A program made the translations under genes and the position numbers. A DNA stretch of 64,000 bases from Endocarpon pusillum Z07020 (taxonomy: Eukaryota > Ascomycota > Eurotiomycetes > Verrucariales > Verrucariaceae): assembly GCF_000464535.1 (NCBI RefSeq), contig NW_006916438.1, positions 132,590 to 196,589 of the forward strand, given 5' to 3'. The notes under the pieces were generated by a model. It ran no database searches, was not told the origin of the DNA, and saw only the letters and a program-made list of their open reading frames with translations. Each line of letters starts with the position of its first letter. Position 1 is the stretch's first letter. This document shows, piece by piece, positions 48,243-58,538 of this stretch.

Positions 48243-48737
48243 GGTCAGACACCACTATCATGGGCGGCCAGGAAAGGGCACGAGTACGTGGTCAAGCTGC
48301 TGATTGGGCAGGGCGCGAATGTAAATTCCAATGATATTTTTGATCGGACACCAATAATCGGCGCGGCCGCGAATGGGCATGAGACCGTGGTTGAGGTGTT
48401 GATCGAGAAGGGCGCGGATGTAGATCCTAAAGATAAGTATAAGCAGACGCCATTATCTTTCGCGGCAAGGAGCGGGCATGAGACAGTGGTTGAGGTGTTG
48501 ATCGAGAAGGGCGCGGATGTGGATTCTAGAGATTGGGTTGGTCAGAAACCATTATCATGGGCGGCCAGGAGATGGCATGAGACCGTGGTTGAGCTATTGA
48601 TCGAGAAGGGCGCGAATGTGGACTCTAAAAATGAGTTTGGTCAGACACCATTATCTTATGCGGCGGAGGAGGGACAAATGATCATAGTTGAGCTATTGAT
48701 CAAGAAAGGCGCGCAACGTTGATTCTAAAGGTAGGAG
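48243..48737 (+). repeat. Five 99-nt ankyrin units, highly similar at DNA level
   Basis: Equivalent positions fall at 48276, 48375, 48474, 48573 and 48672, exactly 99 nt (33 codons) apart. Units 2-4 share long identical stretches (GAGACCGTGGTTGAG and then GTTGATCGAGAAGGGCGCG), so the array expanded recently or is homogenised by conversion. Upstream ankyrin units in the same protein are far less alike. Confidence 0.75.
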
Positions 48738-48891
48738 CTATCTGACACCATTGTTATGGGCGGTTAAGAAGAAACATATGGCTGTGATTGAATTTCTAAT
48801 CAAGAAAGGCGCGGATCTGACGCCTACGGATAGGGATGGGATTCGAAGTTCGCTATCAGGTGAGATATGTATTGGAAATGAATTGAGATAA

Positions 48892-51693
48892 TCTGATCAG
48901 ACTGGGTTTGAGCTGGGTTTATTGGATGTGATTCTAGTGGTATATTCAGGAATTCTTTCCTGAGAGATGATGCCTCTACGATGATCTTGCCGCTCGTGAG
49001 TGACGCTTTCGTCCGCTGTATTTCCTCAAGATAGCCCATCAGGATCTGAGGCCAACTTTCTAAGGATTGTCTGTGGCATGGTACTCGATAACCAAGATAG
49101 GCAGTTTCTGACAATAGTGAATCCGATAAGTGATTAATCTTCAATGCTAGAGAAGTCCTTTACTGGACGAACTTCAGACCCAGAATAGCTTTGTTGGTTA
49201 CCTACAAACTTTTGAAGGCTCATAGGCACGAAGTTCTTAGGATTCCTCAAGCATAAAGCTGTATATCCGCACCTGTCCAGGTCGGGCACCAACGGCGAAC
49301 GTCTTCCCTAACACAGTTGAACATGACGGCCAATATTCTGAGGGTGGCCACCTCAGGTTCCCTGAACTATATACTATCTATGCCCCATCCGAACTTTAAG
49401 CATCGCCATGATATCAAGGGTTTTGAGGCTCCGTAAGAGTCGCTGTAATATTTGAGACGGATGATGCACTAATCAGAAGAGATAACCTTGTATTAGTATA
49501 TGGCAAATGGGACAGAAGTCGTAGAAAAGCTGATTGCGTCGAACGCGTTGAGTAGCGAAAAGATGAGGTTGGTTCATCCGTACAAGAGCAACAAGGATAC
49601 CCGTATGAGGAAAGTTAATGACAACTAGATGAGTTGTGTCGAACTGCTGGGTAGTGAAGTTAGAACAGTAAGTTGATCTTTACATACAACTGAAGTTGGC
49701 TGTACGGAGTACAGTGACATTATCTCTGAAACTGCATCATCATTTATCATTTGACTCATGAAATGTGGGGCAAACTACAAGGATAAATGCAGCAAAGTTG
49801 ACCAATGGCCATCCCAGAAGTTCAACGCATCTTGTCATAGACTTTTTGTCCTATCATTTCGGTGTTGGTGAATATCTAGTTACTCTTCTTGCACGAAGGT
49901 TGAAGAAGGCTGCGAAAGTATGATTTGGCGGGAGGACAAGCAGATAATCCAGCTTATTGTGTGTTTGGCAAGCAGCAAGAACGAGCAAAGGTCGCCTGAC
50001 AATAAGCAGACAAAGCAAGTCCCGCTGTTGTAGGTCTAGGAGAGACAAGTTCTCAAGTGACTTCTCAATAGGAAGATCGACGAGACGGCTGTTTAAGGTA
50101 ACATGCTGTGCTTACGTCTTGAAAGCTCTTGGACAAGTGTAGAGCTGAGACAGACTCACAAAATCAGATCAAAGTCTAAGGAAGATAAAGGAAGTTGTGA
50201 AGGAGTCAGGTTTTCGAGTAAGGTGGAAGAATCTTCAAGGGGTCAGTCAAGTCATGTACATGGATTCTTTGCGCTGGGTTCTTCATACTTCTTCTAACTA
50301 GTGTACAGCCAGGGTCACGACACACGGCTGCGCATCTTCTGGTTACTTTTAAGAGCCTTCGAGACCCTCTTCATATGCGTTATAAGGTATATACCTCACT
50401 TTATAGGTAATAGACCATAAGATTTTTTTATAATAAAGTTCCATCTGATTAGTCAGCATTACTACTCTGCTTGATGAAATGTTCCTTCTACTATACTTCA
50501 AGATCAACTATGTGGTGGCGTCGGATACTCTTGAATCACGTTGGTGTTACTAATAAAGATGGGATGGGATGAGTCAGGTCGATGTACGGAGTACTCCGTA
50601 GATATTGCTTTGGAAACCACGATGAGATTGGGGGGTTGTCAGGTTTTCATTATTGCTCCTCCGCTGGAGTGTGTGGGCGCCTCACTAGAAAGGGGCAATG
50701 GATTTGGATATCCCATGTAAGAGCGTGTTTCCGAGTTTTATATTAAGTGGGCGGTTTGGGTATAGGATGGGGGGACAGTCTGCTCGTTTTCTCCATATGA
50801 GATGCTGATGACCTAAGGGACATCCGCGTCTGACTGGCCTAGCTCGTACCGAGCCAGACGAGGTATGGTTCATTGGTAATAGAGGGTGTGCCGGTGAACT
50901 GCCGCCAGTATTGTATGGGGGGAGGGGTCCTGTTGATCGACACCTCTTGCAATCCTGACTAGGTACCTTGAATGCGGAGGCAGCGGAAACGCTTCGGGTT
51001 AGAACTATTCCAGAAGGACTAACACGTCAGATCGGTTGCTTGTATTCATAAGATAGTTGGTCAGACTAACTTTGTTGTTACCTGGAACTTGTGGAGTGTA
51101 GGTAGCAGTGCCCGGTCATATCAAGCTTGCCAGATTGTCTGTAATGGTAGTTCTTGTTGTCGGGTTTGACAGGTCTAGCAAGGCCGCTCTTGGGCGGAGG
51201 ACAGAAAAAGGAACTGGGTGGATATATTGCCACAATATGGTCGTTTAGGTGGCTTGTGATAGTGACGATTTTAGAGTTCTAACTAGGTGAGAGGCGTCCT
51301 TATGCCTGTAGACTGAGTACATGGTGTTGAACAAGCGTCCAGTTTTACTTGATGATTGGACATCTCGATGTAGCAAACGTTTGTAGTGCTTTCGAAGACG
51401 GAATAGTTCCATGCATATGATTGTCCCAGTCCGCCTATACCACTTACGGGTCCAGGTGTGTCCATTTGACCTTTGCCTACTCCAAGCATAGATGGTAAGA
51501 GAGTTGAGGTGAGTGTCCGCAGACAGAAAAGAAACAAGGCATCAATAATGCGGACTTGTGGCTGTGAAAATGTGGCGCTAAACTTGCGTGTTTATGGACT
51601 GTCCCTGAAAAAATTCTCGATATCATTCACTCAGCGTGTTCATTATAATATTAGATGAAGCAAAAGAGGCAGCAGAGCCCATTGGCGTAAGAT
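48892..51693. other. Gene-poor spacer, about 2.8 kb
   Basis: No gene is supported. It contains the exact palindrome TACGGAGTACTCCGTA at 50585-50600, a related TGTACGGAGTACA at 49701, and an AT-rich patch at 50390-50450. A frame at 51283-51537 (minus) is open but has no usable start. Confidence 0.5.
50585..50600. repeat. 16-bp perfect palindrome TACGGAGTACTCCGTA
   Basis: This is a perfect inverted repeat. Half-sites or close relatives occur at 41025, 49703, 57780 and at both ends of the MITE at 62404-62724, so it may be a footprint of that transposon type. Confidence 0.55.
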
Positions 51694-53055
51694 ATGCTAC
51701 AACACTCTATACTTGAGGTTCTTGACCGTTCGGTGGAGCACAAATTTCTGCCACCAGTCAAGAAAATCCATGATGGACCAGATGTCGCATTCTTTCTTAC
51801 TTCCATTGCTTACAGGGACATTATGACCTTCATTATGCAGCTGAACCATTCTATGATACCTAGAAAATCCGAGAGTGATGGAGTCAAAACAACTCAAATC
51901 TGGGAGCTCGGTTCAGATGCCATAACCTTGTCCGAGCCCATTCGAAAGCTTCAGCAGCTGATTGGTCGTCTCAATTCTTTACTTGATGAAGTGCCGCCTG
52001 ATACCGGTCCTCGTCGGTTTGGTAATGTCAGCTTCAGAAAATGGTACGGCCTCGTGGAAGAGAAGCTTCCAGTTCTGCTGCAAGAATTCCTATCTTCAGA
52101 TATTTTGTCGTTCGGGTGTCAAAGCAGTGATGCTGCTAGAATAACTGCTGCAGATGAGCTTCAAGTTTATCTGTTGGGGTCCTTCGGCAGTCCGCAAAGA
52201 CTTGATTATGGCACTGGCCATGAATTGAGCTTCCTAGCGTTTTTGGGAGCTCTCTGGAAATTGGGCCTCTTTGAAGGTCAGGGCCCTGGTATTGCCGAGC
52301 GAGGAATAGTCATTGGTGTCTTTGAGCCCTACCTGAACCTTGTGCGGCGATTGATCAAGTCGTACACTCTGGAACCAGCGGGCTCTCATGGCGTATGGGG
52401 TCTTGACGACAACTCTTTTTTGCCCTACATATTTGGTTCTGCTCAGCTCGCTCCAGCAATCGATGAAGCAGATCCAGCACCCATCGAAGGATCACTGCCT
52501 GAAGCCCCCGATGCGTCCTCTGTCGCAAATCGCAGCTTGGTACAGCGCGAGAGAACCAGAAATATGTACTTCTCGGCCATTGGCTTCATCTTTGATGTCA
52601 AAAGAGGGCCTTTTGGCGAACATAGTCCTATGTTGTATGACATCTCAGGTATCACAGCGGGGTGGGGAAAAATTAATAAGGGCATGATTAAGATGTACAA
52701 CGCAGAAGTCTTATCGAAGTTTCCAGTCGTCCAGCATTTCCCCTTTGGTTCATTATTTCGCTGGGAGAAAGATCCAGATGCTCACCCACCACCTCCTGCC
52801 AGTCACACCACACACCAGCCATTACGTGAGCCTCAAGCTCCTGGCGGGGACGCTTCGAGAGCACGAACAGGGTACACCGCAGCTTCTTCGGTTGCTGCAG
52901 CCTCCCTTGGACCTGGTACCGCTCCCCCTTGGGCTACAACCCCATCAAATCCGCCCAGAGGTGTGGTAGATGGCGTCACGCGCGCACCTTGGGCTTCAGC
53001 TACGAAGCCGCCGCCACCACCTGTCAAGCGTAACAGACCAGGACCAAACGGTTGA
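51694..53055 (+). CDS. RRD1: Serine/threonine-protein phosphatase 2A activator 1 (PTPA/RRD1)
   Basis: This is a peptidyl-prolyl isomerase-like activator of PP2A-type phosphatases. The single exon encodes 453 residues. Signatures in order are KKIHDGPDVAFFLTSIAYRD, PRRFGNVSFRKWY, LLGSFGSPQRLDYGTGHELS, GSHGVWGLDDNSFLPYIFGS, MYFSAIGFIFDVKRGPFGEH, and GWGKINKGMIKMYNAEVL. The last 85 residues are a Pro/Ala-rich tail of the kind found in fungal RRD1 but not in the shorter RRD2, so I favour RRD1. The start at 51694 is the first in-frame ATG after a stop, but its N-terminus is short relative to relatives and a small upstream exon cannot be excluded. It acts in cytosol and nucleus. Confidence 0.93.
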   Translation: MLQHSILEVLDRSVEHKFLPPVKKIHDGPDVAFFLTSIAYRDIMTFIMQLNHSMIPRKSESDGVKTTQIWELGSDAITLSEPIRKLQQLIGRLNSLLDEVPPDTGPRRFGNVSFRKWYGLVEEKLPVLLQEFLSSDILSFGCQSSDAARITAADELQVYLLGSFGSPQRLDYGTGHELSFLAFLGALWKLGLFEGQGPGIAERGIVIGVFEPYLNLVRRLIKSYTLEPAGSHGVWGLDDNSFLPYIFGSAQLAPAIDEADPAPIEGSLPEAPDASSVANRSLVQRERTRNMYFSAIGFIFDVKRGPFGEHSPMLYDISGITAGWGKINKGMIKMYNAEVLSKFPVVQHFPFGSLFRWEKDPDAHPPPPASHTTHQPLREPQAPGGDASRARTGYTAASSVAAASLGPGTAPPWATTPSNPPRGVVDGVTRAPWASATKPPPPPVKRNRPGPNG

Positions 53056-53397
53056 ACCAGGTCGCCACCCATGTCCACGTTGATCTTATTGCTGAATAAT
53101 ATCATTTGGCCCTTTGATTGAGATGCAAGGAAAGATCCTCCGACACTGCCGACTCCCAACCATAACTCGCAGCGGCTTGTGGACCGCGCTGCGAGATGTC
53201 TGGAGAGGCATTCATGCCCACGTCAAGACTATACCAGTCACATATGCTAGCGTTAAGTCAGCCTCACGGATGCCGAACATCAAGATAAGAAATAGAGGCA
53301 CCTAGGATGACTGGGGCCAGTATAAAAGAATTTTCCCAGCCCATGACCCACCACAGATATGCTAGCAGCTAGACGTGTTGGTAGCACTTCATGGAGC
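53056..53397. other. Convergent 3' spacer
   Basis: These 342 bp lie between the ends of RRD1 and the CCDC130-like gene. They should hold both terminators; no gene was seen. Confidence 0.5.
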
Positions 53398-54465
53398 TTA
53401 CATGCCGACGTTACGACAAATGATGGCAGGAAAAGTATGATATGGCGAATCCGAATCATATTCGACCAAACTATTTGTTATTCGTTCATGATCTGTTGCC
53501 TGGTTTTCAGGCCTTTTCCGCTTCAACATGGGCTGCCAATCCGGTTTATTCTGAGACGCCAGAAAAGGGTCTATTACTGCCCTTGTGTTTCCCCTTAATT
53601 CATGTGCTAGAGATGCTTTCTTTTGTGCCATCAGATCAGCGGTCCTTGGTGTCTTCTTTCTTTTGCTCCTCACATCTTCAGACTCTCTTTTACCACTCGA
53701 GGATCCCTGCTCAAACAAGCCCTTCTCCCTTCTCCTCATATCCTCAGTCCTTCCAAACTCGACAAGACCAGCCCGGACCGCATCTTCTTTTTGTTCCTCC
53801 ACCATCTCCACTCCAAGACTGAATTTTTCTTGCAACTCCTCTCCTCTTTTCTCTCCTTCCTTCCTATCCCTCCTTCCTACCCTGAAATCCCTCCTCAAAG
53901 CCCTACTCCTCTCATAAGGATCGTTCCAATCCCTTCGACTCCTCTCCTCCAGCTCCTCCAACCTCTTTCCCTGTCCCTGCAAAGCCTGCTTATCCACAAT
54001 CTTCTTCTCCACCGCTCCAAAAGCCCCATCCCTCTCTAACCTCGCTTTCTCTTCCTCACTGACACCCACGTCAATCTCGCCCTCCAGAACCTTCTCCCTC
54101 CCCTCATCCCTCCTCCTGCCGCCTTCAACAACAACATACTCCGTATTCTTCGGATCCGTCCTCACCTCGATCCATCCTCCACACACATTATGCTTGAACC
54201 GAAAACTCCATATCGGCGTAGAGTAGTAATTTCCGACCTTCTTCTTCTCGGCGTTGAACCGCACGCCCTGGCCGATGATCTGCTCGGGTTGGCAAATTGT
54301 GCACCAGAAGGGGAAGGGGCATTCGAAGCGGACGGTCAAGATGCCTTCGGTCTTCAGCTTGCGCGCGCGGCTCCCGAGCGAGTGGCCTTTACCCGAGGCG
54401 GCGTTGGCGGTGGTGAGCCCTTCGAGATCGGGCGGGACGTAGCGGCCCATGTTGAAGCCTTGCAT
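53398..54465 (-). CDS. CCDC130/YJU2-family splicing factor (Saf4/Cwf16-like)
   Basis: The frame is open from 54558, but the family start is the Met at 54465: MQGFNMGRYVPPDLEGLT. The N-terminal domain holds the four-cysteine zinc site: ECPFPFWCTICQ and later RFKHNVCGGWIEVRTDPKN, around a GVRFNAEKKKVGNYYSTPIW core. This distinguishes the CCDC130 branch (AEKKKVGNYYSTPI) from YJU2/CCDC94. The rest is a charged coiled region, then a basic tail with KRKRPEN and a terminal EYDSDS. Proteins of this family join the spliceosome around the first catalytic step. The product has 355 residues from the chosen start (386 from the first Met). The gene diverges from the AT-hook protein gene across 425 bp. Confidence 0.88.
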   Translation of the reverse strand: MQGFNMGRYVPPDLEGLTTANAASGKGHSLGSRARKLKTEGILTVRFECPFPFWCTICQPEQIIGQGVRFNAEKKKVGNYYSTPIWSFRFKHNVCGGWIEVRTDPKNTEYVVVEGGRRRDEGREKVLEGEIDVGVSEEEKARLERDGAFGAVEKKIVDKQALQGQGKRLEELEERSRRDWNDPYERSRALRRDFRVGRRDRKEGEKRGEELQEKFSLGVEMVEEQKEDAVRAGLVEFGRTEDMRRREKGLFEQGSSSGKRESEDVRSKRKKTPRTADLMAQKKASLAHELRGNTRAVIDPFLASQNKPDWQPMLKRKRPENQATDHERITNSLVEYDSDSPYHTFPAIICRNVGM

Positions 54466-54890
54466 TTTGGCGGTGGTGCGCTTGGATGATTGGTGTTGAA
54501 CAGGGTTGTGACGGATTTGTTGAGGAAGCTTCCAGCTGCGTTTTGTGGTGTAATGCAAGTACTAGCCATTAGCCGTTGTTCCTTGGAACTCAATAATGAT
54601 GCAGAGGGTGAATTCCGGATAGGGCTGAAGGTTGGCTAGACAGCTTACTAAGCAGCTAACGGGCACTAATGCGGCATCAAAAGCGAACTTGGCTTGGCAA
54701 AGGAGCTCCCAACCAGCCTCCTCTCCGCAGTCTACAATGAGATTTGATTTGCCAGATTATACGTTGCTTCTTTGAGAGTAGGGCTCATCTTTGTCAGCGT
54801 TCCCACTGGCCAACGTATCAGGTTACTCTGCAATCAGTTGAGTGCGATTGGGTTGCATAATCTTCTGTTTTTAAGCGCTCTGCGAAAAAA
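54466..54890. promoter_or_regulatory. Divergent promoter, CCDC130-like / AT-hook protein genes
   Basis: This is a 425-bp interval between outward-facing starts. If the upstream Met of the CCDC130-like gene is used, the interval shrinks to 332 bp. No named motif was seen. Confidence 0.45.
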
Positions 54891-57305
54891 ATGGCAGGTG
54901 CTACACGATCAAAGACGGACTCTACGGTCGAGGTTGAGGTCGTAGATATTCTGAACAATGCTAACACGCCACAGAGTCAGACCCTGGGCAAGAGAAAGAG
55001 AAGGGCACTACCTCGGCGTCCTGGGCGACCGATAAAGAAAGCGCCATCTGCAGAAGAGGAGGATGTCGCAGCAGCAGAGGGTGCATATATCACGCCTGCG
55101 TCCACAGGCGGGGAAGGGGTCGAAGATATCAGCAAGGGTGGCGCCGGTGGCAGCACTACGAAGTTGAGGAAGCCGAAGGACTGTATAGCGCGAAGACAAC
55201 GGAGATCTACAATCAAAATGTCACATGGCACAGACGTATATACAACGCCGGAGAGTCCAGAGACGGCATCATCTGCGGTGAAGCGGCGCGTTGAGGGTGG
55301 AGAATATAGTCTCCAGAACAGCGTCTTTCATGGCGTCGCTTCGAGCAAAGTGCCTGAAGCAGATTTCGCTCAATCTCCATCTCAGGGTACAAGAAGCAAG
55401 TATCAGTCCGCCGATGCATCTAGTCGACATCCGAAACAACAGAAAGCAGCAGCGCCGGTACGCATAATGCGTAGACTTCCGCCACGGGCTCCTGCCGCTG
55501 ACTCCATGGATAACGAATCACTCGACGCGGGAATTGATAGAATGTTGCCCCTAAGAAACAATGTAACGCGCTCGCAAAATCCGCTGAAAATTTTCTTTCT
55601 TGCTGAGAAGACTACCACCACGATCTCCGATGATGTCGGGTATTCCAGTCCGCAGAAAGTGTGGAAGACGGGGCCTGCAGCTTGTCACCATGCAGCCAAC
55701 AAAAGGACCCGCAAGGCACCTTCGAAGGCTGCTGAACAAGATATTGAGGAGGACGAGGTGGTAGACAGGGGGGGAGAAGAAGACGAGGAGGACGAGGAGG
55801 GAGACAGGGAGGGGCGAGGCAATAAGGAGCAGGAAATGGAGGAAGAAGGTGGGGGAGGGGATGAAGCAGAAGAAGGGGAGGAGGATAATGATGACCAAGG
55901 AGAAGAAGAGGAGGATAATGATGACCAAGAAGATGAAGAGGAGCATGAAGAAGCCTCCTCAGACCAACAAGGCGATAGGCAGCCGCGACCTCCCGATCAG
56001 CCGACAGCAGGGAGTCCAGAACGCCAAAGTAACGATACCATTGCGGTCACCCACAACGCGCAACCCAAGCCACCAAAGCGGCAGTCAAGATTTGAAAAAG
56101 CAGCCAATATACACAAGTGCGCAGAGCACTGGAAGATAATGTGGGACGCCGCAAAGGATATTCAAGTCCTGGAGGACCCTGAGACCACACCAGTCCGGGA
56201 ACTACTGGCCGCCATGCGGAAATACAGAGAGATTATTCGCAACGCATCGCGAGAAAGTTTAGAAGGGGATGAAGACTTGCTGTCTGATTCGAATGGCTCA
56301 GATCTGGGCAAAATTGCCACAGTGATCGGCAGCTTAAAGAAGAGCAGCTCACAAACTGGCAGAGAAGAGAATCGTTTGATCAGAGACATTTATCTACACG
56401 TTATACCGTGTGCTGTCGAGCTCCTTCGTTCAATCCTGGTCGTCCGGGCTGTCAACGGAGACCTGAACATTGCAGCTTTAGAAGAGCTGATAATGATTTT
56501 GAAGGCCACTCGCAGACTCTGTGAACGTCTATATCATTGGAAACCTACTCTTCACCTTGACGACGAGACGAGGTCCACGACAAACCTAAAAATCAAGTTA
56601 TCTTTAAGACCTATTGAGGTTGAATACAAAAAGGCTCTTTCGGATCTCAGACGCGCCAAGTACGAGGCAGAGGCCAAGATCCGGCAAGAAGAGTTTGCGA
56701 TGAAGCAGGAGATGTTGATAAAGGCGCAGAAGCAGGAAATACTCGATAGACGACGGGAGTTTGCTGACTGGATGCAAAGGCATACGGGTGAGAGACAGAC
56801 ACAAAAAGTGACGCAGTTAAGACATGGCACCCGGAGGAGAGATATCTCGGAGGCGCACGAGGTGTACGATCTGGACGATCTGGACGATCTGGACGTGCAT
56901 GAGTCTACGCGCGAGTCGGATGACGACTTCATACGCGGATCGACCGAGGAGATTCCCAAGGCCACGAAGCGCGTCTGGCGGAGCGAGGAGAAACTCGCTC
57001 TGCTGGTTCTTCTCCAAAAGCATCGCGGACCTGATCGCTACGAGAAAATTCAAGAGGCCATAAGCGACATTTCCCGCTTTATCCGCAGATACGGCCCGGA
57101 TAATTTCATGGCATTGGGAGCCAACAGCCACATTGATCTCGACCTTGCTGGTGCCGCCGATGTTCTCGATGACCTCGGTATCATGGAAGTTTCCGACATT
57201 AGGGAACGGGCCAAGTATTTGAAAGCGGCACAAGCGGAAACTATGGCAAGAGATCTTAAAGACGGTTGCGGTAGAGAGAAATGGTCCTGGCTTCTGAGTG
57301 TATGA
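54891..57305 (+). CDS. Unrecognised nuclear protein: AT-hook, acidic tract, coiled coil, Myb-like C-terminus (804 aa)
   Basis: A single exon starts MAGATRSKTDSTVEVEVVD. Features in order are a basic AT-hook-like element (LPRRPGRPIKKAP, residues about 40-52); a Ser/Thr-rich disordered part; a pure acidic run (residues about 285-360) made of Glu, Asp and Gly; an ordered helical region from about 390 (RFEKAANIHKCAEHWKIMWD) to about 590; a long coiled coil with KYEAEAKIRQEEFAMKQEM; a short DLDDLDDLD repeat; and a C-terminal box VWRSEEKLALLVLLQKHRGPDRYEKI, which resembles the first helices of a Myb/SANT domain. The set suggests a chromatin protein with acidic histone-binding or activation region, but I recognise no named family. 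Confidence 0.75.
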   Translation: MAGATRSKTDSTVEVEVVDILNNANTPQSQTLGKRKRRALPRRPGRPIKKAPSAEEEDVAAAEGAYITPASTGGEGVEDISKGGAGGSTTKLRKPKDCIARRQRRSTIKMSHGTDVYTTPESPETASSAVKRRVEGGEYSLQNSVFHGVASSKVPEADFAQSPSQGTRSKYQSADASSRHPKQQKAAAPVRIMRRLPPRAPAADSMDNESLDAGIDRMLPLRNNVTRSQNPLKIFFLAEKTTTTISDDVGYSSPQKVWKTGPAACHHAANKRTRKAPSKAAEQDIEEDEVVDRGGEEDEEDEEGDREGRGNKEQEMEEEGGGGDEAEEGEEDNDDQGEEEEDNDDQEDEEEHEEASSDQQGDRQPRPPDQPTAGSPERQSNDTIAVTHNAQPKPPKRQSRFEKAANIHKCAEHWKIMWDAAKDIQVLEDPETTPVRELLAAMRKYREIIRNASRESLEGDEDLLSDSNGSDLGKIATVIGSLKKSSSQTGREENRLIRDIYLHVIPCAVELLRSILVVRAVNGDLNIAALEELIMILKATRRLCERLYHWKPTLHLDDETRSTTNLKIKLSLRPIEVEYKKALSDLRRAKYEAEAKIRQEEFAMKQEMLIKAQKQEILDRRREFADWMQRHTGERQTQKVTQLRHGTRRRDISEAHEVYDLDDLDDLDVHESTRESDDDFIRGSTEEIPKATKRVWRSEEKLALLVLLQKHRGPDRYEKIQEAISDISRFIRRYGPDNFMALGANSHIDLDLAGAADVLDDLGIMEVSDIRERAKYLKAAQAETMARDLKDGCGREKWSWLLSV

Positions 57306-58538
57306 TATGATGACTCGAGGGCTATGTCATATCCTTTCTGTCGTACGAAGTTGTCAGAATCTGCATTAGAGATGGGCCCCTTGAGCGTTATGTTAGTTGA
57401 CATCAATCCACCTGTTTCATCGTACATTCTTGAGATGGTCTTCTCTTTGAGTGTATGCTTCTCTTTGTAGGCTCCTTGGGCTTTCAAGAAGTCCATTAAA
57501 ATAACTCAGTAGCTACATTCACTTGAGAGCCCTTTTCACGTCAGGCAACCGTGACAGCTCTCTTGGATGTTTGTAACAGATATCTCCGCTGATATAACGC
57601 AGGTAAACTTGGAGGATTCAGGGTCACTCTACCCAGCTCGCTTCTACCTTACAACTCTAGATTCCGGGACATAGGACGCTGTTTTAGGCAGTTTTTGACG
57701 CTGCTTTCGGCGTCTGTTGCACCACAAGTCATGTGACGTACTACCGCTTTTTTTGTCACCCAGTCTAATTTTATTAACTTTACTCCGTATAAGTTAGTTA
57801 TACACCTTTTAAAAAACCTGTTGAACTTTAAAATACGGTTTGGCCCCATTTTAACTCGTTCCACCAATGAATTCTGCATTCCAATTGAGACAATTGAGAG
57901 CTTCCCCGCAATACTAAGCAATTCCTATTTTGGTCCGGGACATAGTAGATCAAGATCATTCATTACAGCTCTAAGCCCAGACATGATGGTCTTGTATCGT
58001 TGGTCACAGTTTCGGGTTCTTTGAGAGTAGAGGCCGGGAGCCCTGGAACCACAGCGGCTAATTGATTCCACGCGAAAAGAGGGATGCGGGCGTATTGGGA
58101 ACTGGTTCAGGAGCCAGGGATGCAATTGAAGTGTAATGGGGTGACGCGTCAGAAGTGGTCCGGGGCGAATTATGTCGATAATCTGCTCAAGATGGTCACA
58201 GGCGGGGTGAGTAGTACGAGCGCCATGGGGATAGGGGTTACGGAGGAGCATTTTAAGGGCCATTGAGCTGGCGGTTCATCGCTGCCGCTGAGGGTGGGAG
58301 GGGGGGAGAACGTTGGTGAGGGAATAACAGCTGTCGTGGCCGGGAGAATGGAAAGATGCCTGAAATCTTGAGCAAAAGTCGTTGATGCTCGGTGAATGGT
58401 TGCAGACCCGAGCTGCCTGAGGCAGGAGAAGGAATGTCGAAATGGCAATAGCACATCCCATAGCTCCGAAGTCTTCGTTTCAGCGTACGTAGCTTCATGC
58501 TCGAATATGTCTGGATGCCTGCTGGCAGACGACAGGCT
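57306..58538. other. Intergenic spacer with AT-rich patch
   Basis: No gene is supported over 1.2 kb. A 12-bp direct repeat TCCGGGACATAG occurs at 57663 and 57934, flanking an AT-rich stretch (57765-57840) that contains TACTCCGTATAAG. This may be a transposon relic. Confidence 0.4.

Larger units (their letters stand above)
44410..48891 (+). pseudogene. Ankyrin-repeat membrane protein gene with three frameshifts
   Basis: Four open segments together spell one protein of about 1470 residues. Segment 1 starts MFYFLNLALSLCVIVFPLQALA (signal or TM) and carries CELWNGQTIVRMMG. Near 44793 one base is missing; the frame then continues PSILQIIHFHDAV to a 44-nt intron (44899-44942). Segment 2 (to about 47530) has several TM helices (LYFTAVAGVLLQFGVLVFSG, ISGTLISICGFVVQFIGL) and an acidic repeat. 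At 47531 one extra base shifts into LTDLHQAVITDNHQIIRR and an ankyrin array. At 48714 another extra base shifts into VDSKGRSYLTPLLWAVKKK, ending at 48891. Neighbouring genes show no such breaks, so decay is more likely than poor sequence. Intact relatives, multi-TM proteins with C-terminal ankyrins, are common in filamentous fungi; their function is unknown. Confidence 0.7.

Noticed and set aside
50301..50450. GTGTACAGCCAGGGTCACGACA as an LTR end in reverse orientation
   Set aside because: It looks like fungal LTR termini, but I could not find the other end or a duplication within 1 kb.
51283..51597. Minus-strand frame reading a possible small cysteine-containing secreted protein
   Set aside because: There is no ATG before residue 17 of the open part, no signal peptide after it, and no splice site that supplies one.
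57649..57945. Transposon remnant between two TCCGGGACATAG copies
   Set aside because: The repeats are direct, only 12 bp, and the internal frame has no ATG and no transposase motif; kept only as a note on the spacer.
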